Origin: Methanomicrobiaceae archaeon
GTDB lineage: Archaea; Halobacteriota; Methanomicrobia; Methanomicrobiales; Methanomicrobiaceae
Length of the DNA stretch: 64,000 nucleotides
Assembly: GCA_016926855.1 (NCBI GenBank)
Contig: JAFGNT010000004.1
Span: forward strand, 1 to 64,000
Direction: 5' to 3'
Both the position numbers and the translations under genes were made by a program. Below the pieces are notes generated by a model. The model had not been told where the DNA came from. It did no database searches and worked only from the letters and a program-made list of their open reading frames with translations. Of this stretch, positions 1 through 9,017 are shown piece by piece. The stretch's first letter is position 1. Each line of letters starts with the position of its first letter.

Positions 1-145
1 ACTCGTATCCCATCGCCTCGCAGTAGACCACCGAGGGATTGCGCATCGCCGACACGCCGCCCGGAATGAGCGACAGACAGATGATTGCGCATAACATAAC
101 GAAGAACACCCGGCGCGTGATCCCGTGATGCTGCTTATTCATCAT
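1..145 (-). CDS. Exported protein, N-terminal part only (cut by window edge)
   Basis: The frame opens at an ATGATG overlapping the stop of the upstream protease gene (ATGATGAATAA), so the two genes are probably translationally coupled. The 48 visible residues hold a basic start (KQHHGITRR), a hydrophobic stretch and a likely signal-peptidase site after GGVSA. The mature part begins MRNPSVVYCEAMGYE. An N-P-x-x-x-Y-C start resembles small secreted DUF333-type proteins, but too little is visible for a firm family call. The second ATG, at 142, is an equally good start. Confidence 0.6.
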   Translation of the reverse strand, partial: MMNKQHHGITRRVFFVMLCAIICLSLIPGGVSAMRNPSVVYCEAMGYE

Positions 146-3100
146 AATAGACACCTCCCATCCATGCTACCGATACCGTCCAGTTGCTTTCATCAAACGG
201 AACGGTCGCGTAGCCCTGGTCACCCCAGCCGGATCCCCAGCTGTTCTTGATGATCCACGCATCGCCGTCGTACCCGGCGATGACCACGCAGTGGCCGTCC
301 CCGCAGGCCAGCAACGGCCCGCGACACGCCACCGCACGTTTTCGTTCATCGATGTCATTGACGACCCCCCGGATCTGGCTGATGCGCCACAGGTAACTGT
401 CCGTGCACTTGTCGTCGCACGTTATCCCGCCCATGTACGGGAGACAGGTCTCGTTCACGATACCGTGATCGCGGATATAGTCGGAGGCGTCCCACGGCGA
501 TCCGCCGTCGCAGCTCCCGGCTCCGCTGCACAGGACCAGGTCCGCCTCGGCAAGGTTCAGCTGCATATACATCGCATGAATGCGCTGTTCCTTGCTGTAC
601 ACGCCCTCCATCGCGCCCACCGACGCAAACGCCCAGCAGGCGCCGCAGGATCCCTGGTCCCTGACCCATGTCATGTAATTGAAATCCCGCCAGTCGAACC
701 GTTCCGGGAGCGGGGTTGCCGGGTCGCAGAGGCTGCAGGGGTAGCAGTAGTCCCCGCCGCAGTCGACCCCGGTCTCCTGCCCGTTCCGCTTCCCGTCCAG
801 ACAGAGGTTCCAATTATAGGTATGGTAGTTGAATTCCTCGCTCTCGCGAACGAGATCCCCGGGATCGTTGTGAATGACCACGCGGTTTTTATTCGCATCG
901 GGAGTCCAGTTTTTCAGGGAAATCGTCACCGACTCACCGGGCGCAAGGGGCGGAACCGGAGCCGTGTCAAATAGTACGTCATTGATGGAGACCGATGACT
1001 CGGTGGCATTGGAGGCGGCCGTGCCCCGGTTGGTGACACCGTAGGAGATGACGAGCACGGTGGGGTCTTCAAAGTAGTAGGCGCCGTGCCATTCCTTGTA
1101 GGGGGCGTAGGATGTTTCCCCTACCACAATAAACAGGTCGGGGAGTCCCGACGGGGTGGGGGTGGCATCCAGCATCACCGGGGTGGGCGTCGGAAGAACT
1201 GTCGACGCTGTTGCCGTGGGGAGGGGAGTGTCGTGACCGTCCCCCCCACCCACGGTTACGGCGTCGGTTGCCGTGGTGCAGTTCACCCATGATGCATTGA
1301 TGTTGCCCGAGGCATCGACGGTCCGGGTGCCGATGGTATACGTGGACAGTGAACGCAAGTTCCGTGCCACGTATGTTTCCGTTCCTTTCGTCACGTTGCC
1401 GGCAAAGGCCCCGGTTACATAGACCATGACCTTCGCAAAATCGGCATCCGGAGGATCGGTCCACATCCAGGCAATCGATGAACTCCCCGCCGATGCGGCA
1501 TGAAGGGATGAGACCGACCGGGGCGGGAACGGATCGAACGGGCTCGTCCGCGAGGTGCTGTTCATCCATGTAGAATTCAGATTTTCACTGCTGTCCACCG
1601 TCCGTGTGCCGATCGCATAGAGGGTATCGGCCGTGAGACCGGACGCCGTATACGACTGAATTCCCGCCGTCACGTTCGCGGAAAAGACACCGTCGAGGTA
1701 GACCATCACCCGGGCAAAGTCGCCATCCGCCGGATCGGTCCATGTCCATGTGATAGAGTCCGGGAGATAGGTCGTATTGGCAAGGCCGCTCACACCGGCG
1801 GGAGGCGTGAGGTCTGCTGCCGCCGTGGTCACCGTGTCATTGACCCAGGTGAGGTTCGCATTCTCGTGCGTGTCGACCGTCCGTGTCGCGACTGTATACG
1901 AGGTTGACGCGGAAAGGCCGGTTGCCTGGAATGTTTCCGTTCCGGCAGTGACATTTGCCGAAAAGACATTGCCGAGGTACACCATCACCGTCGCAAGGTC
2001 GGAATCCCCCGGATCGGTCCACGTCCACGTAATCGACGTCGGAAGATAGGTCGTGTTGCCAAGGCCGGTGACGTATCCCGGCGGGGTGGTGTCCGGTGCT
2101 GGCGTTCCGAGGGTGTAGGAGGCCCATCCTTCCATCAGGGGGTAGAGATCATTGTTCGCGGAAGGGAGGGCGAAGATATCCTCTCCGACACCGTCACCGT
2201 TGGCGTCGGCGCCACCGTAGGTATCCCAGTAGTTGCCGAGGAAACTGGTGTACGGTGAGCCGTGGTAGGTATAGTCAAGCTCGGACGGGCTCTTCCACGA
2301 TGTGGTGGAGGCAGAAATGTCCACGTCGGCATGAGCACGATTGAGGAACGAATTCAGGTACACGATATTTGCTGTAGTCTGGCCGGAATTCGTCATGTAA
2401 AGATTGTCGTAATTTCCGTCGAGAGTATTCTGCGTGATACTGGTATTGTCGGCAATCGAAAGCCAGACCCCCATTCCACTGGAGTCCAGACCATTCTCCC
2501 GAATGGTATTGCCGGAGATTTCGTTGTCCTGTGAAGAAGAAACCAGTATCCCGATGGCAGGGTTGTCCATCACAGTATTGCCGGTGAGTACATTTGCATT
2601 GGAATTGGAGAGGGCGATGCCGTAACTACTCCCTGCCACTCCATTGCTGCTGGCGTTGTTGCCGGAGATGAGATTGCTATCGGAATCATGCAGGTAGATA
2701 CCGTACCAGTCATTATGAGTGACTTCATTGCCGGAGACTTTCGTGCCGGAGGCGCCGTCAAGACTGATACCGGTCGCATCGTTACCCGATAACCGGTTGT
2801 TGACGATTTCCGTGTTTTGGGAGGTGACGCGGATACCGGACAGGCTGTTTGAGTTCCTGACATCAAAGCCTTCAAAATGCACGCCATCGGCGGTAATCGT
2901 CACGACATGATGCATACCGAGCCCGGTCTCGTCGATAACCGGCCAGCCGCTGCCGCTCATCGTCAGCGTCTTGTCGACGGTAAAATATTCGCTATATGTG
3001 CCGCTGTTCACAACAATGGTATCCCCGGCCGTCGCGGCATCGATTGCATCCTGGATACCGTCACCGGGATTGACGGTGACGGTCGCCGCCCCTGCTCCAC

Positions 3101-3161
3101 AGGGCACGAAGAGAATACACAAAAAAACCAGCACTATACAGGATATCTTCACTTCAATCAC
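135..3161 (-). CDS. Secreted multidomain protein: beta-helix, Fn3-like repeats, CARDB-like, papain-type cysteine peptidase
   Basis: This 1008-residue protein begins with a signal peptide (cleavage near CGAGA). Residues of roughly 30-345 form a NosD-like right-handed beta-helix with repeated N-x-I-S-G-N rungs. Three near-identical fibronectin-III-like repeats follow (about 355-640), each with an ITWTWTDP-like strand. After them come a Thr/Pro linker, a CARDB-like beta domain and a short Cys-rich segment. The C-terminal C1A peptidase keeps the oxyanion Gln and nucleophile Cys in DQGSCGACWAF, His in GDGHCVV and Asn in KNSWGSGWG, so it should be active. It probably acts on the cell surface as an adhesin-protease; the substrate is unknown. 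The start is the first Met before the signal peptide. Confidence 0.85.
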   Translation of the reverse strand: MIEVKISCIVLVFLCILFVPCGAGAATVTVNPGDGIQDAIDAATAGDTIVVNSGTYSEYFTVDKTLTMSGSGWPVIDETGLGMHHVVTITADGVHFEGFDVRNSNSLSGIRVTSQNTEIVNNRLSGNDATGISLDGASGTKVSGNEVTHNDWYGIYLHDSDSNLISGNNASSNGVAGSSYGIALSNSNANVLTGNTVMDNPAIGILVSSSQDNEISGNTIRENGLDSSGMGVWLSIADNTSITQNTLDGNYDNLYMTNSGQTTANIVYLNSFLNRAHADVDISASTTSWKSPSELDYTYHGSPYTSFLGNYWDTYGGADANGDGVGEDIFALPSANNDLYPLMEGWASYTLGTPAPDTTPPGYVTGLGNTTYLPTSITWTWTDPGDSDLATVMVYLGNVFSANVTAGTETFQATGLSASTSYTVATRTVDTHENANLTWVNDTVTTAAADLTPPAGVSGLANTTYLPDSITWTWTDPADGDFARVMVYLDGVFSANVTAGIQSYTASGLTADTLYAIGTRTVDSSENLNSTWMNSTSRTSPFDPFPPRSVSSLHAASAGSSSIAWMWTDPPDADFAKVMVYVTGAFAGNVTKGTETYVARNLRSLSTYTIGTRTVDASGNINASWVNCTTATDAVTVGGGDGHDTPLPTATASTVLPTPTPVMLDATPTPSGLPDLFIVVGETSYAPYKEWHGAYYFEDPTVLVISYGVTNRGTAASNATESSVSINDVLFDTAPVPPLAPGESVTISLKNWTPDANKNRVVIHNDPGDLVRESEEFNYHTYNWNLCLDGKRNGQETGVDCGGDYCYPCSLCDPATPLPERFDWRDFNYMTWVRDQGSCGACWAFASVGAMEGVYSKEQRIHAMYMQLNLAEADLVLCSGAGSCDGGSPWDASDYIRDHGIVNETCLPYMGGITCDDKCTDSYLWRISQIRGVVNDIDERKRAVACRGPLLACGDGHCVVIAGYDGDAWIIKNSWGSGWGDQGYATVPFDESNWTVSVAWMGGVYYDE

Positions 3162-3419
3162 ACCTCGGGACTACGTCAAACAGGCAACGGAATCCGTTTG
3201 AGAGGTGAGGAACCCGTACAACCCGTCAATTAATCCAACGAATGTATTTATAGACGAAAAACATTGCTTTTTTATGGCATATATTATGCAAAATATAATT
3301 TTCATACAATAAATAAAATATTTTATGCGCTACTCCAGCCGACTCTGCAGAATGGCTGCCTGCTCCCTTCACCGCCGCACCCCTCATCACCCCTGCCGCC
3401 CGATCACTCCCCGGTAACC
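3162..3419. promoter_or_regulatory. AT-rich divergent intergenic region
   Basis: The protease gene (minus) and the DUF169 gene (plus) diverge here. Roughly positions 3225-3330 are much richer in A and T than the neighbouring genes, with several TATA-like runs (for example TATTTATA near 3244 and a TATAATTTTC segment near 3293). This is where archaeal box A elements for both genes would be expected. No transcription start can be read from sequence alone. Confidence 0.4.
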
Positions 3420-4247
3420 ATGGAGTCTGCCATCGCCACGATCCTCCGGCTGACATATAACCCCGTCGCCATCACCCTCACGGACGATCTACCCGCCGGC
3501 CCCGCCCTCCGGTTCGCCGAGGGGCGGTGGGGATGCGTCATGTGGCCGTTTGCCGCCGTTGCCGCCAAGGGGAAAACGGCGGTCTTTTCCCGGACGACCT
3601 ACGGCTGCCCCGGCGGGGGGACCGGGCTCGGGTTTGGGAATACGTACGAAACCGGGGCCCTCGGCGGCCTCGAAGGGTTCTGCCATGTCCTCTCGCACGG
3701 GATGGCGGGGACGGGGCTTGAGGGGCGATATTCCGGGGATCTTTCGCAGATGCCGGACGAGCGGCGGGAGATGCAGCTTTACGGGGAAAGATTTCGGAAA
3801 ACGCCTGAAAAAGTACGGGAATTCCTCGAAAACCTCCCCGTCTGCGAAGTCCCCACCAAGTATGTGGTCTTTTCACCCCTCCGTGATATCTGGGAGGGGA
3901 GCGATCCCGCACCTTCGGTCGTGGTCTTTCTCGCGAACGCCGATCAGCTCTCCTGCCTCGTCCACCTCATCGCGTACCCGACCGGCTCGATTGAGGCTGC
4001 CTACTGCCCGACAGGGGCCGCCGCGTGCCACTCCATCGGCATCTGCGCCTACCGGGAGGCCGCATCCGATGACCCGAGGGGCGTGATCGGCATGACCGAC
4101 ATCTCGGCCCGGCTCAATGTCCGGAGCATGCTCGGGAGCGACCTCCTCACCTTTGCCGTTTCGTGGGCGGTCTTCCTGCGGATGGAGAGCGACGTAGAGG
4201 GGAGTTTTATGACGGGTCCGCTCATGGAGCGGCTGTTTCCGGAGTGA
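3420..4247 (+). CDS. DUF169 family protein
   Basis: The sequence from MESAIATIL has the features of DUF169, a family common in methanogens and anaerobic bacteria and of unknown biochemical role. Visible landmarks are the opening NPVAITL segment, the conserved Cys-containing strand RWGCVMWPF, a Gly-rich TTYGCPGGGTGLGFG loop and a C-terminal segment with conserved cysteines (CPTGAAACHSIG). The frame is open further upstream to 3264, but that part is AT-rich, promoter-like and low in coding character, so I place the start at ATG 3420. The length of 275 residues fits the family. Confidence 0.8.
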   Translation: MESAIATILRLTYNPVAITLTDDLPAGPALRFAEGRWGCVMWPFAAVAAKGKTAVFSRTTYGCPGGGTGLGFGNTYETGALGGLEGFCHVLSHGMAGTGLEGRYSGDLSQMPDERREMQLYGERFRKTPEKVREFLENLPVCEVPTKYVVFSPLRDIWEGSDPAPSVVVFLANADQLSCLVHLIAYPTGSIEAAYCPTGAAACHSIGICAYREAASDDPRGVIGMTDISARLNVRSMLGSDLLTFAVSWAVFLRMESDVEGSFMTGPLMERLFPE

Positions 4248-4292
4248 CAGGAGTGCACGAGGGAGTACAGGTGCCATTCTGCGATTCTCCGG

Positions 4293-4311
4293 GGGAGTGA
4301 CCGTGACTCCC
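4293..4311. other. Short hairpin downstream of the DUF169 gene
   Basis: GGGAGT and ACTCCC are separated by seven bases, and a GU and a GC pair can extend the stem at the base. It lies about 45 bases after the DUF169 stop and 120 bases before the next gene. It could mark the transcript end, but no strong T-run follows. Confidence 0.3.
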
Positions 4312-4429
4312 TCGTTGTCGAACTTCCCCGGGGAACCAGAGAAGAATCGCTCACCTTTCGCACGGCGTAACGTCACGAATTCCCGGTAACCGGTGGATTT
4401 TAATGTGATTATTATCTCAATATATTCCC

Positions 4430-5824
4430 ATGAATATGCGCCGAATCCTATGTGCCATAGCGATTCTGAGCTTTCTTTTCTGCGCGGTTCAGGCGATACA
4501 CCTTGATATTACCGTGCGTGACGACGATGACAACTCCCGTATCGAGAATGCATACATTTATATTGATGACGATTATGTGGGAAAAACCGATAGTTACGGT
4601 GAATTTACCTACAGCCATTCGGAAGACGACCCGTTTCTTCTCGAAGTGAAAAAAACCGGATACGACGACTGGGATGAGACGGTTGACGAGGACGACACGT
4701 CGGTGAATGTCTACCTGACATCCGATGCCGACACGCTTCTTGTGTACGTCTTTGATGCCGATACGATCGAACCGGTCAGGGATGCCCGGGTAAAAGTAAT
4801 CGCAGAGAGCAGCGATGAGAACGAGTCAGAATGGGTAAACAGCAACGGAGAAGCGGAATTTAATCTCATCCCGGACGAAACCTATGATCTTGAGATCACG
4901 GCATCAGGATACGAGACCGTCTCGAGGACGATCGAGATGGACTCGGGCGACACGACACTCCGGTACTGGCTTATCAGCACCGACAGGTTCTCCTTCAGGG
5001 TACTGGATGCGGATGATCAGTCTCCCGTCCTGAATGCGTCCGTATACATCGACGGATCCCTCGCAGGGACAACCGGAAATGCAGGTGTATTCACGACACA
5101 GCTTCTGAGGGAAAGAAATCATGATATCAGGGTTGAATCCCCGGGATACAGTTCCTTTCAGCAGAATACCTATATAGACAGTGACGAGATCCTCATGGCT
5201 ATCAGCCTCTCCCTGTCCGTGCATCCGGTATCTGTCATCGTGTACGACGAAACGGAGGTGCCGGTGGAGAATGCAGCGGTGCATATCGACGGATCAGCGG
5301 CAGGAGTAACCGATCGGTACGGAAAGTACACCCTCGCAGATGTCGTGGAGGGGACCCACACCATCACGGTCGCCAAGGAGGGCTACAGTACCTGGGAGGA
5401 GACCCGCACGATCCGGCAGGATGATGCGGGGATTTCCGTCGAACTCAAACGTGAAACCACCGAAGTCTCTATTCTTGTAGAAAACACCGATCACCAGGTC
5501 GTTTCCGGCGCCCTCATATACGTCAACGGAGAGACGATGGGATTCACCGACGAAAAGGGCCGTGTACGGGAGGACGTTTCATCATCCGGCGTCTATAATT
5601 TCACCGCAATGCTCGAAGGCTACCGCCCGGCTTCGGTCGAAGAAACCATCCCGTTGGGTACGGGAGCGGCGTTCGTGACCATCACACTGGAAAAAGAATA
5701 TGACATCGGATCGCTCGGGGTATTCGCCATAGCAATCGCCTGTGTCGTTCTCCTCGTGCTCGGGATCCGGTGGTATACAGGGAGGCAGTACCTGCCTCCG
5801 CGGCGAAGAGGGGGAGCACTGTAG
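4430..5824 (+). CDS. Surface protein with PEGA / carboxypeptidase-regulatory-like repeats and C-terminal membrane anchor
   Basis: A signal peptide (MNMRRILCAIAILSF...) is followed by five tandem beta-sandwich repeats of about 80-90 residues. Each carries a [VI]YIDG-x(2-3)-G-x-T-D-x-x-G core and a G-Y-x-x-W/F strand, as in PEGA and CarboxypepD_reg-like domains. The first repeats are very acidic. Residues of about 425-447 form one transmembrane helix, followed by a basic tail (RRRGG), so the protein is probably anchored with its repeats outside. Such proteins are usually structural or adhesive parts of the archaeal envelope. No enzymatic motif is visible. Confidence 0.75.
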   Translation: MNMRRILCAIAILSFLFCAVQAIHLDITVRDDDDNSRIENAYIYIDDDYVGKTDSYGEFTYSHSEDDPFLLEVKKTGYDDWDETVDEDDTSVNVYLTSDADTLLVYVFDADTIEPVRDARVKVIAESSDENESEWVNSNGEAEFNLIPDETYDLEITASGYETVSRTIEMDSGDTTLRYWLISTDRFSFRVLDADDQSPVLNASVYIDGSLAGTTGNAGVFTTQLLRERNHDIRVESPGYSSFQQNTYIDSDEILMAISLSLSVHPVSVIVYDETEVPVENAAVHIDGSAAGVTDRYGKYTLADVVEGTHTITVAKEGYSTWEETRTIRQDDAGISVELKRETTEVSILVENTDHQVVSGALIYVNGETMGFTDEKGRVREDVSSSGVYNFTAMLEGYRPASVEETIPLGTGAAFVTITLEKEYDIGSLGVFAIAIACVVLLVLGIRWYTGRQYLPPRRRGGAL

Positions 5825-5967
5825 GAGCCGGCTCCCTTCCTCCGCTTTTTCACGTATCCGACCGGCCTGGCGTACATCCGTATTCTTTTTCCGCCTCTCC
5901 CCCCGGCGCAATTAAACCGCAACATCTATCCTTCGGAGTATGAAAACGGTGAGATACTTTCCTGGTT

Positions 5968-7047
5968 ATGACATCCGCACGCCGTATTTACGTCTGGTAC
6001 GGGCTTCTCGCCGCCCTCCTCTTCGGAGCGGGATCTCAGTTCTCCAAGCTGATGCTGACAACGGTGCCGCCCATCACGATGGCCGGGCTTCTCTATGCCG
6101 GGAGCGGGGCCGGTTTGCTGCTCGTCACGGCGGGAGGTTTCGTCATCGGGAGAAAAAGGGACGCGCGCGAGGCACGGCTTGTCCGGAAAGATATCCCGTG
6201 GCTGCTTGCCACGATGTTCTTCGGGACATTTCTCGCCCCTCTTACCCTCATGCTCAGTCTGCCGCACACGCCCGCAGCAACTGCGGCACTTCTGTTAAGC
6301 TTCGAGGCTGTCGCAACCACGGTGGTGGCCGTTCTCTGGATGAAAGAGCCCGTCGGGAGGAGAATGTGGGCGGCACTGTCCCTGATCACGCTCTCCTGTA
6401 TTCTGCTCTCATATACTCCTGATGCCGTATTCGGGGTCTCTCTCGGCGCACTCGGCGTGATATTAACCTGCTGTTTCTGGGGGTTTGACAACAATATCAT
6501 CCAGCACATCTCAGGCAAAGACCCGCTCCTCACCATTATGTTCAAGGGACTTTTCGTCGGATCGGTCATGCTTCTCATCGGACACGCAACGGGAGATGCG
6601 ATACCCGCCCCCGGTGTCATGCTGGCTTCCATGGCGATCGGGTTCATGGGATTCGGAGGGGTGATGAGCATCGCACTCCTGCTTGCCATCCGCGGGCTCG
6701 GGTCGGCGCGGGCGGCATCGCTCATCTCACTCTCTCCCTTCTTCGGGGTATTCTTCGCCTTTGCCCTGTTTGCCGATATGCCGGGCAATCTCTTTTTTAT
6801 CGCTTTTACGATCATGCTGGCAGGCACTTTCCTGCTCGTTACCGAGCGCCACTCCCACGAACATACCCATCCGGCAACAGTTCACGAACACCGGCACCGG
6901 CATGACGACTTCCACCATGATCATGCCCATGCCGACGGCGTGCCGCCGGTCAATGGATCCGGGTACCATTCCCATCTCCACATGCACGAAGAGATCACCC
7001 ATACCCATACCCACACTCCCGATATTCACCACCGGCACCGGCACTGA
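5968..7047 (+). CDS. DMT-superfamily (EamA-type) transporter with histidine-rich C-terminal tail
   Basis: About ten hydrophobic helices in two halves span residues 5-292, with the small-residue-rich pattern of EamA transporters. The last 65 residues are cytosolic and extremely rich in His, mostly as H-x-H steps (HEHTHP, HRHRHDD, HTHTHTP, HHRHRH). Histidine tails of this type bind Zn, Ni or Co in other transporters. A role in transition-metal handling is therefore plausible, but the substrate cannot be read from the fold. The start ATG is the first in frame, and the region before it is AT-richer. Confidence 0.75.
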   Translation: MTSARRIYVWYGLLAALLFGAGSQFSKLMLTTVPPITMAGLLYAGSGAGLLLVTAGGFVIGRKRDAREARLVRKDIPWLLATMFFGTFLAPLTLMLSLPHTPAATAALLLSFEAVATTVVAVLWMKEPVGRRMWAALSLITLSCILLSYTPDAVFGVSLGALGVILTCCFWGFDNNIIQHISGKDPLLTIMFKGLFVGSVMLLIGHATGDAIPAPGVMLASMAIGFMGFGGVMSIALLLAIRGLGSARAASLISLSPFFGVFFAFALFADMPGNLFFIAFTIMLAGTFLLVTERHSHEHTHPATVHEHRHRHDDFHHDHAHADGVPPVNGSGYHSHLHMHEEITHTHTHTPDIHHRHRH

Positions 7048-7691
7048 AACAGTGTGGGTTCGTTTGAAAGGAGAGAACTGCAGTGCCCGAATTGTCGTCA
7101 GCACCCGGACGATTCAGGGTGCCGGTTCGCCCGACATGGCCGGATATCCGCGACGATACGGTCACGTTCGGCGATGTCGCAGGCATCACGCTCAAGCACC
7201 TGCGTGCCGCTGCAGGGCTTTTCAAACGGGATAAGTATCTTTTTCCGTTTCCGTTTGATTCCGAGATGAATCGGGCTTTACCCGAGACTTTTTACGTCCC
7301 GGATGACAAATTCCGGCGGTATCTCGTACCATTCGGAGCAGTGATCCCCGAATGTACTGGTTCGCCTCCTCCGGGGTCACATCGAAAAGCAGGACACGCG
7401 GATTGAGGCGGGTGACCATAAAAAAACACATCCCGGATGTACCTCATATCTCCGGAGGGCGTGAAAAAGGTAATGTACCAAATCCTGCTTTTTTTTAAGG
7501 TTACTCCCGGGGGCGGAATACACCGGTTTTTTAACCGGAATCAACCGGAAAAACGGTGTGATATCACCGGTGCCGGGCGTGGCGGTGACGGGTCCCCCGG
7601 CAATGTTTTTTATGATCCCGTGACGAACAGATCAGGCACGGGGCGGAATTGCCCGGATATACATCCGGACACACATTTCGCCCGGCAGCTG
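7048..7691. other. Gene-poor stretch between the transporter and the tRNA
   Basis: No convincing intact gene is present. Overlapping frames exist on both strands around 7083-7431, but neither has a recognisable fold. At 7520-7559 an imperfect inverted repeat (ACACCGGTTTTT against AAAAACGGTGT) with two AACCGG motifs in the loop could form a hairpin. A GGATATAC box near 7655-7662 sits at a suitable distance to be the promoter box A of the downstream tRNA. Confidence 0.4.
7278..7419 (-). pseudogene. Possible frameshifted remnant of a short coding region
   Basis: Reading from ATG 7419, 24 codons give MVTRLNPRVLLFDVTPEE and onward, with GC-rich third positions like real genes here. After the Arg codon ending at 7348, a one-base shift opens a second reasonable stretch, DHCSEWYEIPPEFVIRDV, ending at TAA 7280-7278. 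The two parts join into about 47 residues. I do not recognise the family. It may equally be chance in GC-rich DNA. Confidence 0.25.
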
Positions 7692-7764
7692 GGGCCCGTA
7701 GCTTAGTTGGTGGAGCGTCCGGCTCATAACCGGACGGTCATGCGTTCGAATCGCATCGGGCCCA
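7692..7764 (+). tRNA. tRNA with CAT anticodon (elongator Met, or Ile2)
   Basis: A complete cloverleaf can be drawn. The acceptor stem GGGCCCG pairs with CGGGCCC, followed by discriminator A. The D arm is GCTTAGTTGGTGGAGC. The anticodon stem TCCGG/CCGGA carries loop CTCATAA (anticodon CAT), and the T arm is ATGCG-TTCGAAT-CGCAT. The 3' CCA is not encoded and there is no intron. It lacks the GGG/CCC anticodon stem and A1-U72 pair of archaeal initiators, so it is either elongator tRNA-Met or the agmatidine-modified tRNA-Ile2. The two cannot be told apart safely here. Confidence 0.93.
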
Positions 7765-7968
7765 TATTTACGGTCCTTTTTCCAATCCCCTTCTCCGCCG
7801 GATACCCGAATTGTATTCGTTCATTGTTACCTTCTTCGGAGAGCAGACCTTTCAAAGCATGAATTCCGGCAGCCGGGCCGATTCTCCGGAGAACGGCGGA
7901 TCCGTATACAACTCCGCCACCCACTAATATATAAAATCCTTTATAGGCGAACCGTTCCACTTCCCTCT

Positions 7969-9000
7969 ATGAAATGCCCGGTGTGTGGTGAGGACTGCGT
8001 CCAGGCCGCCCATGAAATCATTGCGATGCAGCCCACCATTTTTGCCCCCTGCTCCGAGTGTAAGGGGAGGACGCTCAACAAGCAGGCGCCCCTCCCCGAT
8101 CAGACATATGGACTTCCCTGTGCCTGCGGCAAACGCTTCATCGACGAAGTCTTTGCACACATGTATGTCATTATGGTCGAGGAGGGTGTGCTCCAGCCCA
8201 CCGAGCCCCTCATCCGGGTCGGCACACCGCTTGTGCACCCGGGTTTTGCGATGGCCCAACCCCCCTATCTCCCTGTTAAATCGCTCGTCCTCCTCTCCCG
8301 GGTTGTCACCGAATCGTGTGCAAAGCGGATTGTTTCGGAAGTGCCGGAGGTCCGCGGCGTCATACGGAGCAGTAATGCGGTGCCGGGACTCTCCGACATC
8401 GACCTCGACGGCATCCCCGATACATACGATCTCCTCGCCGGCTGTGATGTGCGGGCGAACATCTTCACGACCCAGAATGAAAAAGTTGTGATCTACAAAC
8501 AACAGTCCACAATCCATATCGAATTTCCCCGGGGATTTGATCCGAAAATCATCGAGGTGGGCTCCCGGGTCCGCCACGTCAAGCCACGGATGTTCGTTGA
8601 CGCGTGCAGCGGAGCGGGCACACTTGGCATTATTGCGGGCCTGTACGATATCCCCCACGTCGTTTTAAACGATGCATGGTATGCCGCAGCCTTCTGGTCG
8701 GCATACAACCTGCAAGTGAACCGGGAAAATCTAAACTTCGAAGAGCTGAAGATGTTTTTTTCCTACGATGAGATGAAACGCCGCCCCGTCGTGAAGGATG
8801 TGCAGAAGATCGCCGAAACACACGGCGGCTCGCAGTATTTCGAGGTTTTCCAGGGTGACTGCCTTCAGCTCCATACCGTTCTCCCGGAGCATGTCGATCT
8901 CACGGTCATCGATCTCTTCGAAAAGAAGGAGCCTGAGAAAGTACAGAAGGTCATCGATAACTGGAAAGCGCATGTCAGCGGGGAGGTTTTTATCCCTTAA
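7969..9000 (+). CDS. Zinc-ribbon plus Rossmann-fold methyltransferase-like protein
   Basis: Residues 1-60 hold CxxC knuckles (KCPVCGEDC, APCSECKG, PCACGKRF), which suggest one or two zinc sites. The C-terminal half has a class I SAM-methyltransferase core: motif I as MFVDACSGAGTLGI (about residues 206-219), the acidic end of strand 2 in VVLNDAW, and a later LTVIDLFEKKE strand. The combination resembles conserved methanogen proteins of unknown substrate. A central DIDLDGIPDTYD loop is acidic and may bind metal. The start ATG 7969 follows a short AT-rich leader. Methyltransferase activity is inferred from motif I only. Confidence 0.65.
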   Translation: MKCPVCGEDCVQAAHEIIAMQPTIFAPCSECKGRTLNKQAPLPDQTYGLPCACGKRFIDEVFAHMYVIMVEEGVLQPTEPLIRVGTPLVHPGFAMAQPPYLPVKSLVLLSRVVTESCAKRIVSEVPEVRGVIRSSNAVPGLSDIDLDGIPDTYDLLAGCDVRANIFTTQNEKVVIYKQQSTIHIEFPRGFDPKIIEVGSRVRHVKPRMFVDACSGAGTLGIIAGLYDIPHVVLNDAWYAAAFWSAYNLQVNRENLNFEELKMFFSYDEMKRRPVVKDVQKIAETHGGSQYFEVFQGDCLQLHTVLPEHVDLTVIDLFEKKEPEKVQKVIDNWKAHVSGEVFIP

Positions 9001-9017
9001 GAAACGAGATATATACC

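Noticed and set aside
291-974. Long plus-strand open frame inside the protease gene
   Set aside because: It lies wholly antisense to the papain-like domain, whose catalytic residues are intact, and its translation has no recognisable domain.
3264-3419. N-terminal extension of the DUF169 gene
   Set aside because: The stretch is AT-rich and promoter-like, with no family similarity; the DUF169 fold begins at 3420.
6093-6827. Minus-strand frame of 244 codons inside the DMT transporter
   Set aside because: It is an antisense shadow of a clear multi-helix transporter, and its translation is low-complexity.
7924-8658. Minus-strand frame of 244 codons opposite the zinc-ribbon methyltransferase
   Set aside because: The plus strand has zinc knuckles and SAM motif I in order; the antisense product shows no fold.
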